Shown here one piece after another: positions 11,050-18,896 of a stretch of DNA of 42,006 bases (positions are counted from its first letter, which is position 1; each line of letters opens with the position of its first letter). The stretch is from positions 1 through 42,006 of the forward strand of contig JABFRV010000045.1 of the NCBI GenBank assembly GCA_013140975.1, read 5' to 3'. Source of the DNA: Saprospiraceae bacterium (lineage in GTDB: Bacteria; Bacteroidota; Bacteroidia; Chitinophagales; Saprospiraceae). Position numbers and translations under genes: made by a program. Under the pieces are notes generated by a model that was not told where the DNA came from, did not search any database, and saw only the letters and a list, made by a program, of their open reading frames with translations.

Positions 11050-12444
11050 TTATTTTTTCAACTTAATTATTTTGAATTTTGGATTTTTTTTAACAAAACC
11101 TTGAATTATTCCATTCGTTTCAATATTGCCTTTGTAAATTTCAAGTTGTTCTTTTAGTTCTTCAAAACTTGTTATTGGTGTATCAAAATCCAGGTACCCT
11201 ATAGCAACACAAAATCCATTTTCAATTAAAACAAATGAATTTTCCTGAGGATTTCTTCCTTTATCTACAATTACGAGATCTTCAGTAAAGAATTTATTGA
11301 CTCTTGCATTGTTATTCAAAAACCTTTCATTGTAATCCTCACGGGATTCAAGTCCAATGCAAGCTCCATTACAGAAACCCATTTGTTGACGATTACAGGC
11401 TTCGTTTTTTATAGACTTTGATTGATTGATTGTTAAACATAAATTGTGCTCCAGTATAAGATATTCAAGATATTGATTTGCATATTTGGAGTTTCTAAAA
11501 AGATTAATGGCAATTTCTTTATCATTGATCTTAGTGACATTTTGTGCTTTGTAATAATAGTAGCCCGAATCGTTTTTTTCATAAAGTAAAGCCCATGTTT
11601 CAGGTTTAAACTTTTGGGCCCGATTAATTTCAGGATTATGAACTTTAATTTCCTGGGATTCAATTAAGGAAGCCATGAGTTCAGAGCCTGTCAGTTTATA
11701 CGCAAGAGAATAGACAAGTCTATTCATCTTATTATTCTTAAAACTGGTTTCATTAAAGTGTTGTAAAATTCGATCCTTAATATTGATGCTTTTTCCGATG
11801 TAAACATATCGGCCATTCTCATCGGACATATAATATACACCACATTCTTCAGGAAGGCTATCGATTTCACTCATTGTTAGATGTGTAGGCAATCTTGTGG
11901 ATTGTATCATTCCTTTAACGAGTTGCTGAAGTCTTTCAGGTTCTTCCTCAATGGTGAGCATTTTTTCAAATATTGTCAAAGTCGCTCTTGCATCTTCCAT
12001 TGCACGATGCCTGGCTTTTACCTCGATTTCAAAGTGCCGAATTAAATTTTCCAGGGAATATGATCTTAAACCAGGATAATATTTCTTAGACAATCGTACA
12101 GTGCATAATCTTTTTCTTGAATACGAGAAACCAAGAGTTCTGAATTCTTCTTTGATAAATGAATAATCAAAGCTGACATTATGCGCTACAAAAATGCAAT
12201 TATGTGTTAAATCCAATATAGTCTTCGCGACTTCATAGAATTTAGGTGAATCTTTAACCACATCATTGGATATCCCTGTAATTCTTGTGATTTCGTAAGG
12301 AATTGAGCATTCCGGATTGATTAAAGTCTCATATTCAGTAATTATCTTTTTATTTTCATAAACAATTATTGCAATCTCTGTAATTTTGGATGTCGAATAG
12401 AGACCTCCAGTAGTTTCAATATCAATGATTGCAAATCGATTCAT
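11050..12444 (-). CDS. DEDDh exonuclease fused to a GIY-YIG (UvrC/Cho-like) nuclease
   Basis: 464-residue two-domain DNA repair-type protein. Residues 1-165 form a DnaQ-like DEDDh exonuclease with D8, E10 (IDIETTG), D93, H146 and D151 all present. Residues 197-275 form a GIY-YIG endonuclease, with GVYYM at 202 and YVYIG at 213, the LIESQEIK helix with the expected catalytic Glu at 262, and HNPEINR. A C-terminal part contains a UvrC-like cysteine cluster (CNRQQMGFCNGACIG). This architecture is known from bacterial proteins such as mycobacterial Rv2191; it resembles a polymerase III epsilon-like proofreading domain joined to a Cho-like nuclease. Its start codon overlaps the 5' end of the divergent muramidase gene. 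Confidence 0.9.
   Translation of the reverse strand: MNRFAIIDIETTGGLYSTSKITEIAIIVYENKKIITEYETLINPECSIPYEITRITGISNDVVKDSPKFYEVAKTILDLTHNCIFVAHNVSFDYSFIKEEFRTLGFSYSRKRLCTVRLSKKYYPGLRSYSLENLIRHFEIEVKARHRAMEDARATLTIFEKMLTIEEEPERLQQLVKGMIQSTRLPTHLTMSEIDSLPEECGVYYMSDENGRYVYIGKSINIKDRILQHFNETSFKNNKMNRLVYSLAYKLTGSELMASLIESQEIKVHNPEINRAQKFKPETWALLYEKNDSGYYYYKAQNVTKINDKEIAINLFRNSKYANQYLEYLILEHNLCLTINQSKSIKNEACNRQQMGFCNGACIGLESREDYNERFLNNNARVNKFFTEDLVIVDKGRNPQENSFVLIENGFCVAIGYLDFDTPITSFEELKEQLEIYKGNIETNGIIQGFVKKNPKFKIIKLKK
12381..12388 (+). promoter_or_regulatory. Putative -7 box TAATTTTG for the NamZ gene
   Basis: TAATTTTG matches the Bacteroidota TAnnTTTG consensus and lies 54 nt before ATG 12443, inside the divergent exonuclease coding region. 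I see no well-placed upstream TTTG element, so the call is tentative. Confidence 0.4.
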
Positions 12445-13672
12445 GTATAGTTATAAGCAAGGAATTATTATGAGCGTAACAGGCTTGCTAATTTTTTTTG
12501 CATTTTGTCAGCACAAAGTTAGTGATTCGCTGAATAGATCAACGCAATCCGGTGAAATATTCAATCAAAATATACTTCCTGCAGATTATAACCTGAATGA
12601 ATATCTGCCACATTTAAAAAACAAAAGGGTAGGAGTAGTAGTGCATCCTTGTTCTGTTGTTAAGGATAAGTTTCTTGTTGATACACTGCTTGTTCTTGGT
12701 GTAAATGTTCAAACAATTTTTGCTCCCGAACATGGATTTAGAGGTATTGCGGATGCCGGCGAACTAATTAATAATGAGGTTGATTCAAAGACAGGAATTA
12801 AAATTATTTCATTGTATGGAAAAAACAAGAAACCTACTGGCGAACAACTCAAAGATTTAGATGTGATTCTGTTCGACCTCCAAGACGTTGGAGCTAGATT
12901 TTACACCTATTTATCGAGCCTTCATTACGTAATGGAAGCATGTAATGAAAATAACAAGAAATTAATTGTACTTGATAGACCTAACCCCAATGGACATTTT
13001 GTGGATGGGCCTGTTTTGGAAGATGACTGTAAATCATTTATTGGAATTCATCCTATTCCCGTTGTTCATGGAATGACCCTGGGTGAACTTGCACTCATGA
13101 TAAAAGGAGAAGGCTGGATTAAAAATTCATCTGCATTAGATCTTCAGATTATTCATTGTAATAATTACAAACATTCTTCACGTTATATCTTACCTGTAAA
13201 GCCGTCTCCAAATCTTCCAAATGAAATTTCGATATTATTGTATCCATCGATTTGTCTCTTAGAAGGAACTTGTATTAGTTTAGGTCGCGGAACTGAATCT
13301 CCTTTTCAGATTTATGGACATCCAAGTTTTGTAAATTATGATACGACATTTACTCCCTTGTCAATACCTGGAGCAAAAACTCCGCCATTGCTTAATCAAA
13401 TGTGTAAGGGATATTCTTTGCGTAATGCATCAATTGATTCATTGCGAAAGAATCCAGGACTAAACTTAGCCCATATTCTAAATTCCTATAAAGAGTATAA
13501 AGGAAAAGAGGATTTCTTCCTGAAGAATAATTTTATTGATTTATTAATAGGAAATAAATTTTTCAAGGAGCAGATACAATCCGGAATGAATGAATTTCAA
13601 ATCAAAGAAAGCTGGAAAGAAAAACTAAATCAATTTAAGATATTAAGAAAGAAGTATTTGCTCTATGATTAA
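12443..13672 (+). CDS. DUF1343 / NamZ-type exo-beta-N-acetylmuramidase, exported
   Basis: About 409 residues. The DUF1343 core is clear: GVVVHPCS, IFAPEHGFRG, FDLQDVGARFYTY, LDRPNPNG and VHGMTLGELA occur in order. Characterised members (NamZ, CAZy GH171) remove terminal MurNAc from peptidoglycan fragments, so a role in cell-wall recycling is inferred. The N-terminus has a hydrophobic stretch ending in Cys (LLIFFAFCQ), a probable but imperfect lipoprotein signal. Three in-frame starts are possible: ATG 12425, 12443 and 12470. The last has AAGGA six bases upstream, and 12443 supplies a basic residue before the hydrophobic stretch. The gene is divergent from the exonuclease gene with overlapping 5' ends. 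Confidence 0.85.
   Translation: MYSYKQGIIMSVTGLLIFFAFCQHKVSDSLNRSTQSGEIFNQNILPADYNLNEYLPHLKNKRVGVVVHPCSVVKDKFLVDTLLVLGVNVQTIFAPEHGFRGIADAGELINNEVDSKTGIKIISLYGKNKKPTGEQLKDLDVILFDLQDVGARFYTYLSSLHYVMEACNENNKKLIVLDRPNPNGHFVDGPVLEDDCKSFIGIHPIPVVHGMTLGELALMIKGEGWIKNSSALDLQIIHCNNYKHSSRYILPVKPSPNLPNEISILLYPSICLLEGTCISLGRGTESPFQIYGHPSFVNYDTTFTPLSIPGAKTPPLLNQMCKGYSLRNASIDSLRKNPGLNLAHILNSYKEYKGKEDFFLKNNFIDLLIGNKFFKEQIQSGMNEFQIKESWKEKLNQFKILRKKYLLYD
12514..12542 (-). promoter_or_regulatory. Putative promoter of the exonuclease/GIY-YIG gene
   Basis: Read on the minus strand, TTG (12542-12540), an 18-nt spacer and TAACTTTG (12521-12514) fit the Bacteroidota promoter pattern. It lies inside the NamZ coding region, about 70 nt upstream of the exonuclease ATG at 12444. 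Confidence 0.45.
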
Positions 13673-13718
13673 AGTAAAAAACAACTAACCAAGATTCGTA
13701 TTTTGGAAATATATGGAT

Positions 13719-14720
13719 TTAATTTATCCTTTGGACATTAGCGCCTACTTTGAAGTAAACAACTCCGCATTCTTTAAAAGGAGCTGAAGAATTTGGTTTA
13801 TACTTACAACTTTTCTGAACCGTCATTGCATTTTTAACAAATTTGACATCACGAGTTTTCGATTGCTTTGAATTATAGTTAATGTAAGTAATATCACCGG
13901 TTCTATTTATACAGATATTAAATGCAACTTCTTGTAATGTTGGTCCAGCAAGAGTTCCGGGATTAATTCCACATGCTTCTCTCAATCTCTTTAAGGGTCC
14001 CTTGCTTTCGAAATCTACACCAACTCCATCACCTGTTCCTGTACCAGATCCGCTTCCTTGGCCACCGCCAGTTCCGCCGCCGCCTCCAGTTCCAGATCCT
14101 CCGCCTGCGCCGCTTCCGGAACCCTGAGAAGCATCTCCAGTCCCAGTTCCTGCACCTGTGCCTGTTCCCGATCCACCGCTACCGGGAGTATCGTCATCTC
14201 CGCTTGAACCGGTATTGGCAGGTTTGGTAGGTGTGGTAGGCACAGTGGTAGTAGGAGTAGTTGTAGTTGTAGTTGTTTCAGTTGGCTTGCTAACTGGTGG
14301 AATTTTTGGTGGTGTTGGAAGAGTAACAACATCCGGCTCTGAGGTAACTACAGGTTTTGGGGCAGGGGTATTCTGCTTAGGGACTTCCTCTACAGGAACT
14401 TCCTTGACCTTGTTGTCCTGTGTTGGCTGAGGTGTAGGAGTTTCTTTTGATTCGCCTTGTGAACCTCCTTCCTTGGTTTCCAGGCCTGGATTTCCTTTAG
14501 ATCCACCTGCATTTTCGTAATTAACCATCTCAGGAGCAGGAATAAACTGAACCAAACTCACATATGGCGGAGCATCTGGATCTTCAGGTGGTTTCACCTC
14601 AAAAGTGAATAGAAACCACAGAATTAGCAGCAGTAAGAGGTGAAGTATTGCTGAAACTAGGCCTCCTCTAAGGCTGTTCGCCTCTTCCGTTGCCGTGTAA
14701 CTATAAAATGATGCTTGCAT
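13719..14720 (-). CDS. TonB-like energy-transducer-type protein with Pro/Thr/Gly-rich linker
   Basis: 333 residues from ATG 14720 (a TTG at 14729 would add three). A cytoplasmic tail of about 20 residues precedes one membrane helix (about residues 20-41, very Leu-rich), then a long low-complexity periplasmic linker: Pro/Glu/Lys-rich first, then a run of Thr and a Gly/Ser/Thr region around residues 180-240. A compact C-terminal domain of about 90 residues has a TonB/TolA-like pattern (NICINRTGDITYI). This fits a TonB-type or TolA-type envelope-spanning protein; no exbB/exbD gene is next to it in the window. An exact family assignment is not secure. A small membrane-protein gene lies 70 nt upstream on the same strand. 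Confidence 0.75.
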   Translation of the reverse strand: MQASFYSYTATEEANSLRGGLVSAILHLLLLLILWFLFTFEVKPPEDPDAPPYVSLVQFIPAPEMVNYENAGGSKGNPGLETKEGGSQGESKETPTPQPTQDNKVKEVPVEEVPKQNTPAPKPVVTSEPDVVTLPTPPKIPPVSKPTETTTTTTTPTTTVPTTPTKPANTGSSGDDDTPGSGGSGTGTGAGTGTGDASQGSGSGAGGGSGTGGGGGTGGGQGSGSGTGTGDGVGVDFESKGPLKRLREACGINPGTLAGPTLQEVAFNICINRTGDITYINYNSKQSKTRDVKFVKNAMTVQKSCKYKPNSSAPFKECGVVYFKVGANVQRIN

Positions 14721-14790
14721 AATAGCCAATTTAACTCGTAAAATTACCCTAATATATTGAATATATTGTTATAATATATGTACTTTTTTA

Positions 14791-15003
14791 TTAATATTTC
14801 CTTCTAACCATTTTCGCGAAATAGACAAGGCAAATTCCTATCGTCATAAGAATAAACTTAACTATTGTACTTGTTAGATGGCCAAGATTATCCAATGGTT
14901 TAAATATACTTAACGAAACTCCTGCAAGATTTAATATAAATCCTACGATAGAAGATGTAAAGAGAATGAATCCGACTATCAAGTAGATACTTCTTTTATC
15001 CAT
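14791..15003 (-). CDS. Small two-helix membrane protein, function unknown
   Basis: 70 residues with two predicted membrane helices (about 7-29 and 44-65) joined by a short loop, and a basic C-terminus (KMVRRKY) that suggests a cytoplasmic end. I do not recognise a family. It lies upstream of the TonB-like gene in the same orientation with a 70-nt gap, so co-transcription is possible. The ATG at 15003 has no obvious Shine-Dalgarno. The coherent hydrophobic pattern makes it more likely real than a chance frame. Confidence 0.6.
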   Translation of the reverse strand: MDKRSIYLIVGFILFTSSIVGFILNLAGVSLSIFKPLDNLGHLTSTIVKFILMTIGICLVYFAKMVRRKY

Positions 15004-15098
15004 ATTATAATTTTCATAAAAGTAATCTTGTTTTTAGTCATAAGGTTCAGATAATTTTTATTTCGTAGACTTCATGACGGAGGTATTGGCTCTTGGTT

Positions 15099-15106
15099 TA
15101 ATTTTG
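15099..15106 (+). promoter_or_regulatory. Putative -7 box TAATTTTG for the HMG-CoA-lyase-like gene
   Basis: TAATTTTG matches TAnnTTTG and ends 8 nt before the ATG at 15115, so a transcript starting about 7 nt downstream would be nearly leaderless. No well-spaced TTTG element is seen upstream. Confidence 0.4.
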
Positions 15107-15114
15107 CAGAAACA

Positions 15115-15981
15115 ATGCCGAAAAGAATAAAATTAATTGAATGCCCAAGGGATGCAATGCAGGGCTTGCTGTATTTTATTCCAACGGAGACGAAGATTCA
15201 ATACCTTAAAACCTTAATGGATGTCGGATTTGATACGATTGACTTTGGAAGCTTTGTGTCCGCAAAAGCAATACCTCAGATGGCAGATACGCATGAGTTA
15301 ACGAAAGCAGTTTCTACTTATCACTCAGATACAAATCTTCTTGCGATTATTGCAAATCTTAGAGGTGCTGAAGAAGCAGTGCAATACAAACATATACAGT
15401 ATCTCGGATTTCCATTTTCAGTTTCAGAAACATTTCAGATAAGAAATACCAATAGTACTATCGAACAATCTAAGGATAGGGTTAAATCGATTTCCGAATT
15501 GTGTTTTACAAATAATAAACAATTGGTTGTTTATTTATCCATGGCATTTGGAAATCCATATGGTGATGCCTGGAGTGCGGAAGTTTTGTCTCGTTATATT
15601 GAAGAATTGCGAAAGTATGGTATTTCAATATTTGCTTTATCAGATACGATTGGAATTGCTTCACCGGAAAGTATATATTATTTATTTGAAAGCTTAATTC
15701 CATTGTATCCTGAAATTGAAATTGGCGCACATCTTCATACAACTCCTCATACTTGGAAAGAAAAAGTTGCTGCTGCAAGTTTGGCTGGTTGCAATAGATT
15801 TGATGGTGCAATAAGAGGTTTCGGTGGGTGTCCTATGGCTAAAGATGAGCTTACCGGAAATATGCCAATGGAAAATCTGATCTCTTTTTTTAATACTCCT
15901 GAATATGAAACTGGTATAAACTTGAACAAGTTTACTCAGGCTATGGAATTATCATCTACAATTTTCAGATCAGATCATTGA
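15115..15981 (+). CDS. Hydroxymethylglutaryl-CoA lyase-like enzyme
   Basis: 288 residues, TIM-barrel enzyme of the HMGL family, which cleaves HMG-CoA to acetoacetate and acetyl-CoA in leucine degradation and ketone metabolism. Residues expected for metal binding and catalysis are present: R12-D13 (ECPRDAMQ), H206 and H208 (GAHLHTT), C239 in GFGGCPMAKDELTGN and N249. The glutamate equivalent to human E72 seems to be Asp43 (IDFGSFVS). This form, with FDGAIRGFGGCPMAKDELTGN-like ends, is typical of Bacteroidota proteins annotated as HMG-CoA lyase; activity on another acyl-CoA cannot be excluded. The last base of its stop codon is the first base of the next start (TGATG), so translation is coupled to the GNAT gene. 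Confidence 0.85.
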   Translation: MPKRIKLIECPRDAMQGLLYFIPTETKIQYLKTLMDVGFDTIDFGSFVSAKAIPQMADTHELTKAVSTYHSDTNLLAIIANLRGAEEAVQYKHIQYLGFPFSVSETFQIRNTNSTIEQSKDRVKSISELCFTNNKQLVVYLSMAFGNPYGDAWSAEVLSRYIEELRKYGISIFALSDTIGIASPESIYYLFESLIPLYPEIEIGAHLHTTPHTWKEKVAAASLAGCNRFDGAIRGFGGCPMAKDELTGNMPMENLISFFNTPEYETGINLNKFTQAMELSSTIFRSDH

Positions 15982-16424
15982 TGAATACAGAGTATAGTTT
16001 TTTTCAAATTGACTTTGGAAGCCCGGATTATGATGAAGCAGTTAGCTTGCGTAACAAAGTTTTGCGTATTCCATTAGGTTTGGAGTTTACTGAAGAGCAG
16101 CTAGAAGAAGAATGGAATCAATTACATTTCGTTCTTCGTAATAGCGAAGACAAAACGATCGCTTGTTTGATATTTAAAATCGAAAATTCCGATGTTTTAA
16201 AAATGAGACAGGTTGCTGTAGATGATAGTTACCAATCTAAGGGTTGTGGTAGTAAACTAGTAATTGGATCAGAATTATGGGCAACGGCTAACGGATATAA
16301 AAAAATTGAACTTCACGCAAGAGACAAAGCTGTAGAATTTTATAATAAATTAGGATACGTAACTGTCGGAGAAGAATTTATTGAAGTCGGAATTCCTCAC
16401 AGATCAATGGAAAAAATATTATAA
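15981..16424 (+). CDS. GNAT-family N-acetyltransferase
   Basis: 147 residues, single GNAT domain. The acetyl-CoA-binding motif A is MRQVAVDDSYQSKGCGSKLV (about residues 70-90), with the expected V/Q-x-x-x-G-x-G-like turn; the following helix and the FYNKLGYVTVGEEF motif B are also typical. The substrate is unknown. ATG 15981 is preferred over the TTG three bases earlier because it shares its A with the TGA of the upstream lyase gene, a common coupling arrangement. The acetyltransferase need not act in the same pathway as the lyase. Confidence 0.88.
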   Translation: MNTEYSFFQIDFGSPDYDEAVSLRNKVLRIPLGLEFTEEQLEEEWNQLHFVLRNSEDKTIACLIFKIENSDVLKMRQVAVDDSYQSKGCGSKLVIGSELWATANGYKKIELHARDKAVEFYNKLGYVTVGEEFIEVGIPHRSMEKIL

Positions 16425-16566
16425 GATAGATACTTGAAAAAAAATCCCATGCGACGCACAGGATTCTCAGTTTGGTTTTAACAATAACAGTCGGTTTTGT
16501 TATACTATTCCTATGAATTCAAATAACATGCCAAAAAAGATGCTCATAAAAGCCATGAATAATAAA
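16425..16566. other. Intergenic segment with a short hairpin
   Basis: Non-coding stretch between the GNAT gene and a heptamer array. It holds a 6-bp inverted repeat, ATAACA at 16484 and TGTTAT at 16498, with an 8-base loop, too weak to call a terminator. A 23-codon frame at 16513-16584 is not convincing. Confidence 0.4.
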
Positions 16567-16630
16567 TTAAGCGGTAAGCGGTAAGTAGTAAGCTTGTAAG
16601 TAGTACGTAGTATGTACTAAGCAGTAAGTC
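16567..16630 (+). repeat. Heptamer tandem array, consensus GTAAGTA, about nine units
   Basis: From 16567 the sequence divides into seven-base units: TTAAGCG, GTAAGCG, GTAAGTA, GTAAGCT, one extra T, then GTAAGTA, GTACGTA, GTATGTA, CTAAGCA and GTAAGTC. It lies between the GNAT gene and the 3' end of the convergent cupin gene, and is outside any credible coding frame. Confidence 0.85.
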
Positions 16631-16687
16631 GAAAGGAATAAGATTAACTTTTAACAATAAACTGTTCACTCAAATACGTGAACCAAT

Positions 16688-17527
16688 CTATATCTGTGCA
16701 TTCGCTTTGGCAATAGCGACTTTCATACTTGCCCAACGAGAACCTAATAGTTTATTCATTCCTCTGTCTACCACATAAGTTCTTGCAATATTATAAGCGC
16801 CTTTGGCGCGTAATGACATTGAGTTATTGGCTCTAAGTGCGAGGGAAAATCCCGCATCGGTATATTCTATATGATGCCAATACTGACTTGGAATAAATAA
16901 AGTTTCACCATGTGTTAAAGTGGTTTCGAATCCAACAAGGTTTTTAAGAGATGGATATTTATTTTCATCCGGATCAATTAAATCTATTTCACATGAAACG
17001 GTAAATGGAAGATGATGTAAATGTTTGGCTTGATCTGGGGCAAAAATTAAAACTCTCTTTCGGGATAGAAATTGAGTAAGAAAGACATTTGAACAGTCAA
17101 TGTCGTAATGAATTTTTGTATAAGAACCGGCTCCGCCAAAAAACATGAAAGGATAATCATCGAGAAAGCCTTCCATAATTGTAAAGGGTCGGATGTCTTT
17201 TGCAAGTTCAGGAATATTCTTTAGTATGTTGTAAAGAAAAATTCTAAGATCAACAGGTTTTTCCCTTATCAATTTTAGATAATCACCAAATTTCATTGTT
17301 GTGCAAGGGGAAAGATAATTTTTACCGGCTTTTGAGAAACTTGCGTCGGCTACGGGTACCAATACATCGCCATGTTTTTCAATAAAGTAATTCCAATTCC
17401 ATTTACTTTTAGCAGGCCACTCATCAATTAAGTCAGTGAAAACTACTGGCTTTTTTGGTTTTAGATATTCTTCATTAAACCTTTCCCGTGTCATGCCAGA
17501 CACTCTTTCTATTTGATCGAGTTTCAT
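16688..17527 (-). CDS. JmjC-like cupin protein (cupin_8), putative Fe(II)/2-oxoglutarate oxygenase
   Basis: 279 residues from ATG 17527; an upstream ATG at 17593 would add 22 residues that do not look like family sequence, while the conserved N-terminus (KLDQIERVSGMTRERFNEEYLKPK-type, PVVFTDLIDEWPA) begins at 17527. The double-stranded beta-helix has the metal-binding HxD (H140, D142 in KIHYDIDCSN) and the distal His in PSQYWHHIEY (H218 or H219). Related proteins hydroxylate proteins or other substrates using 2-oxoglutarate; the target here is unknown. The gene is divergent from purM, with about 190 nt between starts. Confidence 0.85.
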   Translation of the reverse strand: MKLDQIERVSGMTRERFNEEYLKPKKPVVFTDLIDEWPAKSKWNWNYFIEKHGDVLVPVADASFSKAGKNYLSPCTTMKFGDYLKLIREKPVDLRIFLYNILKNIPELAKDIRPFTIMEGFLDDYPFMFFGGAGSYTKIHYDIDCSNVFLTQFLSRKRVLIFAPDQAKHLHHLPFTVSCEIDLIDPDENKYPSLKNLVGFETTLTHGETLFIPSQYWHHIEYTDAGFSLALRANNSMSLRAKGAYNIARTYVVDRGMNKLLGSRWASMKVAIAKANAQI

Positions 17528-17671
17528 ATGTAACACAAAAAATTCTATTGCAAAAATACATCTTTCTGAAAAGTTGGTGAATTCTTTGATCAATAAAAAA
17601 TATGATATTTCTCATGTTATGAAAATATATAATATGTAAATAATTATTTTTTAACATTTTATACCTTATTG

Positions 17672-17700
17672 TTTGATATAATAGACTTTTCTTACTTTTG
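17672..17700 (+). promoter_or_regulatory. Promoter of purM, TTTG-N17-TACTTTTG
   Basis: TTTG at 17672-17675, a 17-nt spacer and TACTTTTG at 17693-17700 fit the Bacteroidota promoter. The box ends exactly 15 nt before the purM ATG, implying a leader of about nine bases. Confidence 0.65.
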
Positions 17701-17715
17701 TGTTAAGAATTTTTT

Positions 17716-18879
17716 ATGTCAAAACGTTACGAAGGATTAGGAGTGTCAGCAGACAAGGAAGAAATCCACAAAGCAATAAGCACACTTGATAAAGGCCTTT
17801 TTCCAAATGCTTTTTGTAAGATTTTGCCTGATCTCAGTTCAGGTTCGCCGGAACATTGTAATGTGATTCACGCAGATACAGCCGGAACCAAAACTTCATT
17901 AGCATATCTATATTGGAAAGAAACCGGAGATATTAATATTTGGTCCGGGATTGCTCAAGATGCGTTGGTAATGAATATTGATGATCTTGCTTGTGCCGGA
18001 GCTATCGACAATATTGTAATTTCATCAACAATTGGTAGGAATAAACACCTGATTCCGGGTGAGGTTATAGAGAAAATTATTCTTTCTACTCATGACATTC
18101 TAACAAAACTTCAAAAACTAGGAATCTCAATTTATTCCGGAGGAGGAGAAACTGCTGATGTTGGCGATATTGTTAGAACGATAGATGTTGGTATAACCGC
18201 GTTTGCAAGATTGAAGCGAGAAGAAGTTGTCAATATCAATATTCATCCGGGAGCGGTTATTGTTGGTTTTGCTTCATTTGGTCAATCTTCTTATGAAAAT
18301 GAATATAACAGCGGTATTGGATCTAATGGCCTTACAGCTGCTCGCCATGACATATTGAATAAATCATACTTAAAAAATCACCCTGAATCTTGCTCTCCGG
18401 AAACCAATGAAGAATTCCAATATACCGGTAAGTATAAATTGACAGATAGTTTCTTTTCAGATAAAGAATATGAAGTTGGAAAGTTATTGCTTTCACCAAC
18501 AAGAACATACCTTCCATTAATACGACAAATTATTTTAGATTATAGAACAAGCATTCAGGGAATAATTCATTGCACAGGTGGAGCCCAAACGAAGGTTAAA
18601 AAATTTATTAGGAACCTTCGAGTTGTAAAAAACAATCTATTCGATCCACCACCTGTTTTCAAAATGCTGCAAAAAGAAAGCCTTTGTAGCGCTCAAGAAT
18701 TATATCAGGTTTATAATATGGGTCATCGTCTTGAAGTGTATTGTGAAGAACAAATGGCAGAATCCTTAATAGATCTTGCAAGATCATTTAATATAGAAGC
18801 AAAGATTATAGGGTATACCGAGAAACATCCAAGTGAAGAGGTTATTGTAAAGACTCACGAGGGGAGTTACACTTATTAA
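17716..18879 (+). CDS. purM: Phosphoribosylformylglycinamidine cyclo-ligase (AIR synthetase)
   Basis: 387 residues, the Bacteroidota form of PurM (longer than the ~345-residue E. coli enzyme). It converts FGAM to AIR with ATP in de novo purine synthesis. Conserved parts are HADTAGTKTSLAY (52-64), DALVMNIDDLACAG (82-95), SGGGETADVGD (141-151), SNGLTAARH and the C-terminal CTGGAQTKV and YNMGHRLEV. No other pur gene is adjacent; the next gene downstream is a LuxE-like protein 17 nt away, probably on the same transcript. A good promoter lies just upstream. Confidence 0.93.
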   Translation: MSKRYEGLGVSADKEEIHKAISTLDKGLFPNAFCKILPDLSSGSPEHCNVIHADTAGTKTSLAYLYWKETGDINIWSGIAQDALVMNIDDLACAGAIDNIVISSTIGRNKHLIPGEVIEKIILSTHDILTKLQKLGISIYSGGGETADVGDIVRTIDVGITAFARLKREEVVNINIHPGAVIVGFASFGQSSYENEYNSGIGSNGLTAARHDILNKSYLKNHPESCSPETNEEFQYTGKYKLTDSFFSDKEYEVGKLLLSPTRTYLPLIRQIILDYRTSIQGIIHCTGGAQTKVKKFIRNLRVVKNNLFDPPPVFKMLQKESLCSAQELYQVYNMGHRLEVYCEEQMAESLIDLARSFNIEAKIIGYTEKHPSEEVIVKTHEGSYTY

Positions 18880-18896
18880 AAGTGGAAAAATCTATA

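Noticed and set aside
14015-14430. Frames on both strands inside the Gly/Thr-rich part of the TonB-like gene
   Set aside because: They come from the low-complexity repeat and give Leu/Gln- or Val/Gly-rich products without family features.
16513-16584. 23-codon frame starting MNSNNMPKK
   Set aside because: Very short, runs into the heptamer array and has no promoter or homologue that I recognise.
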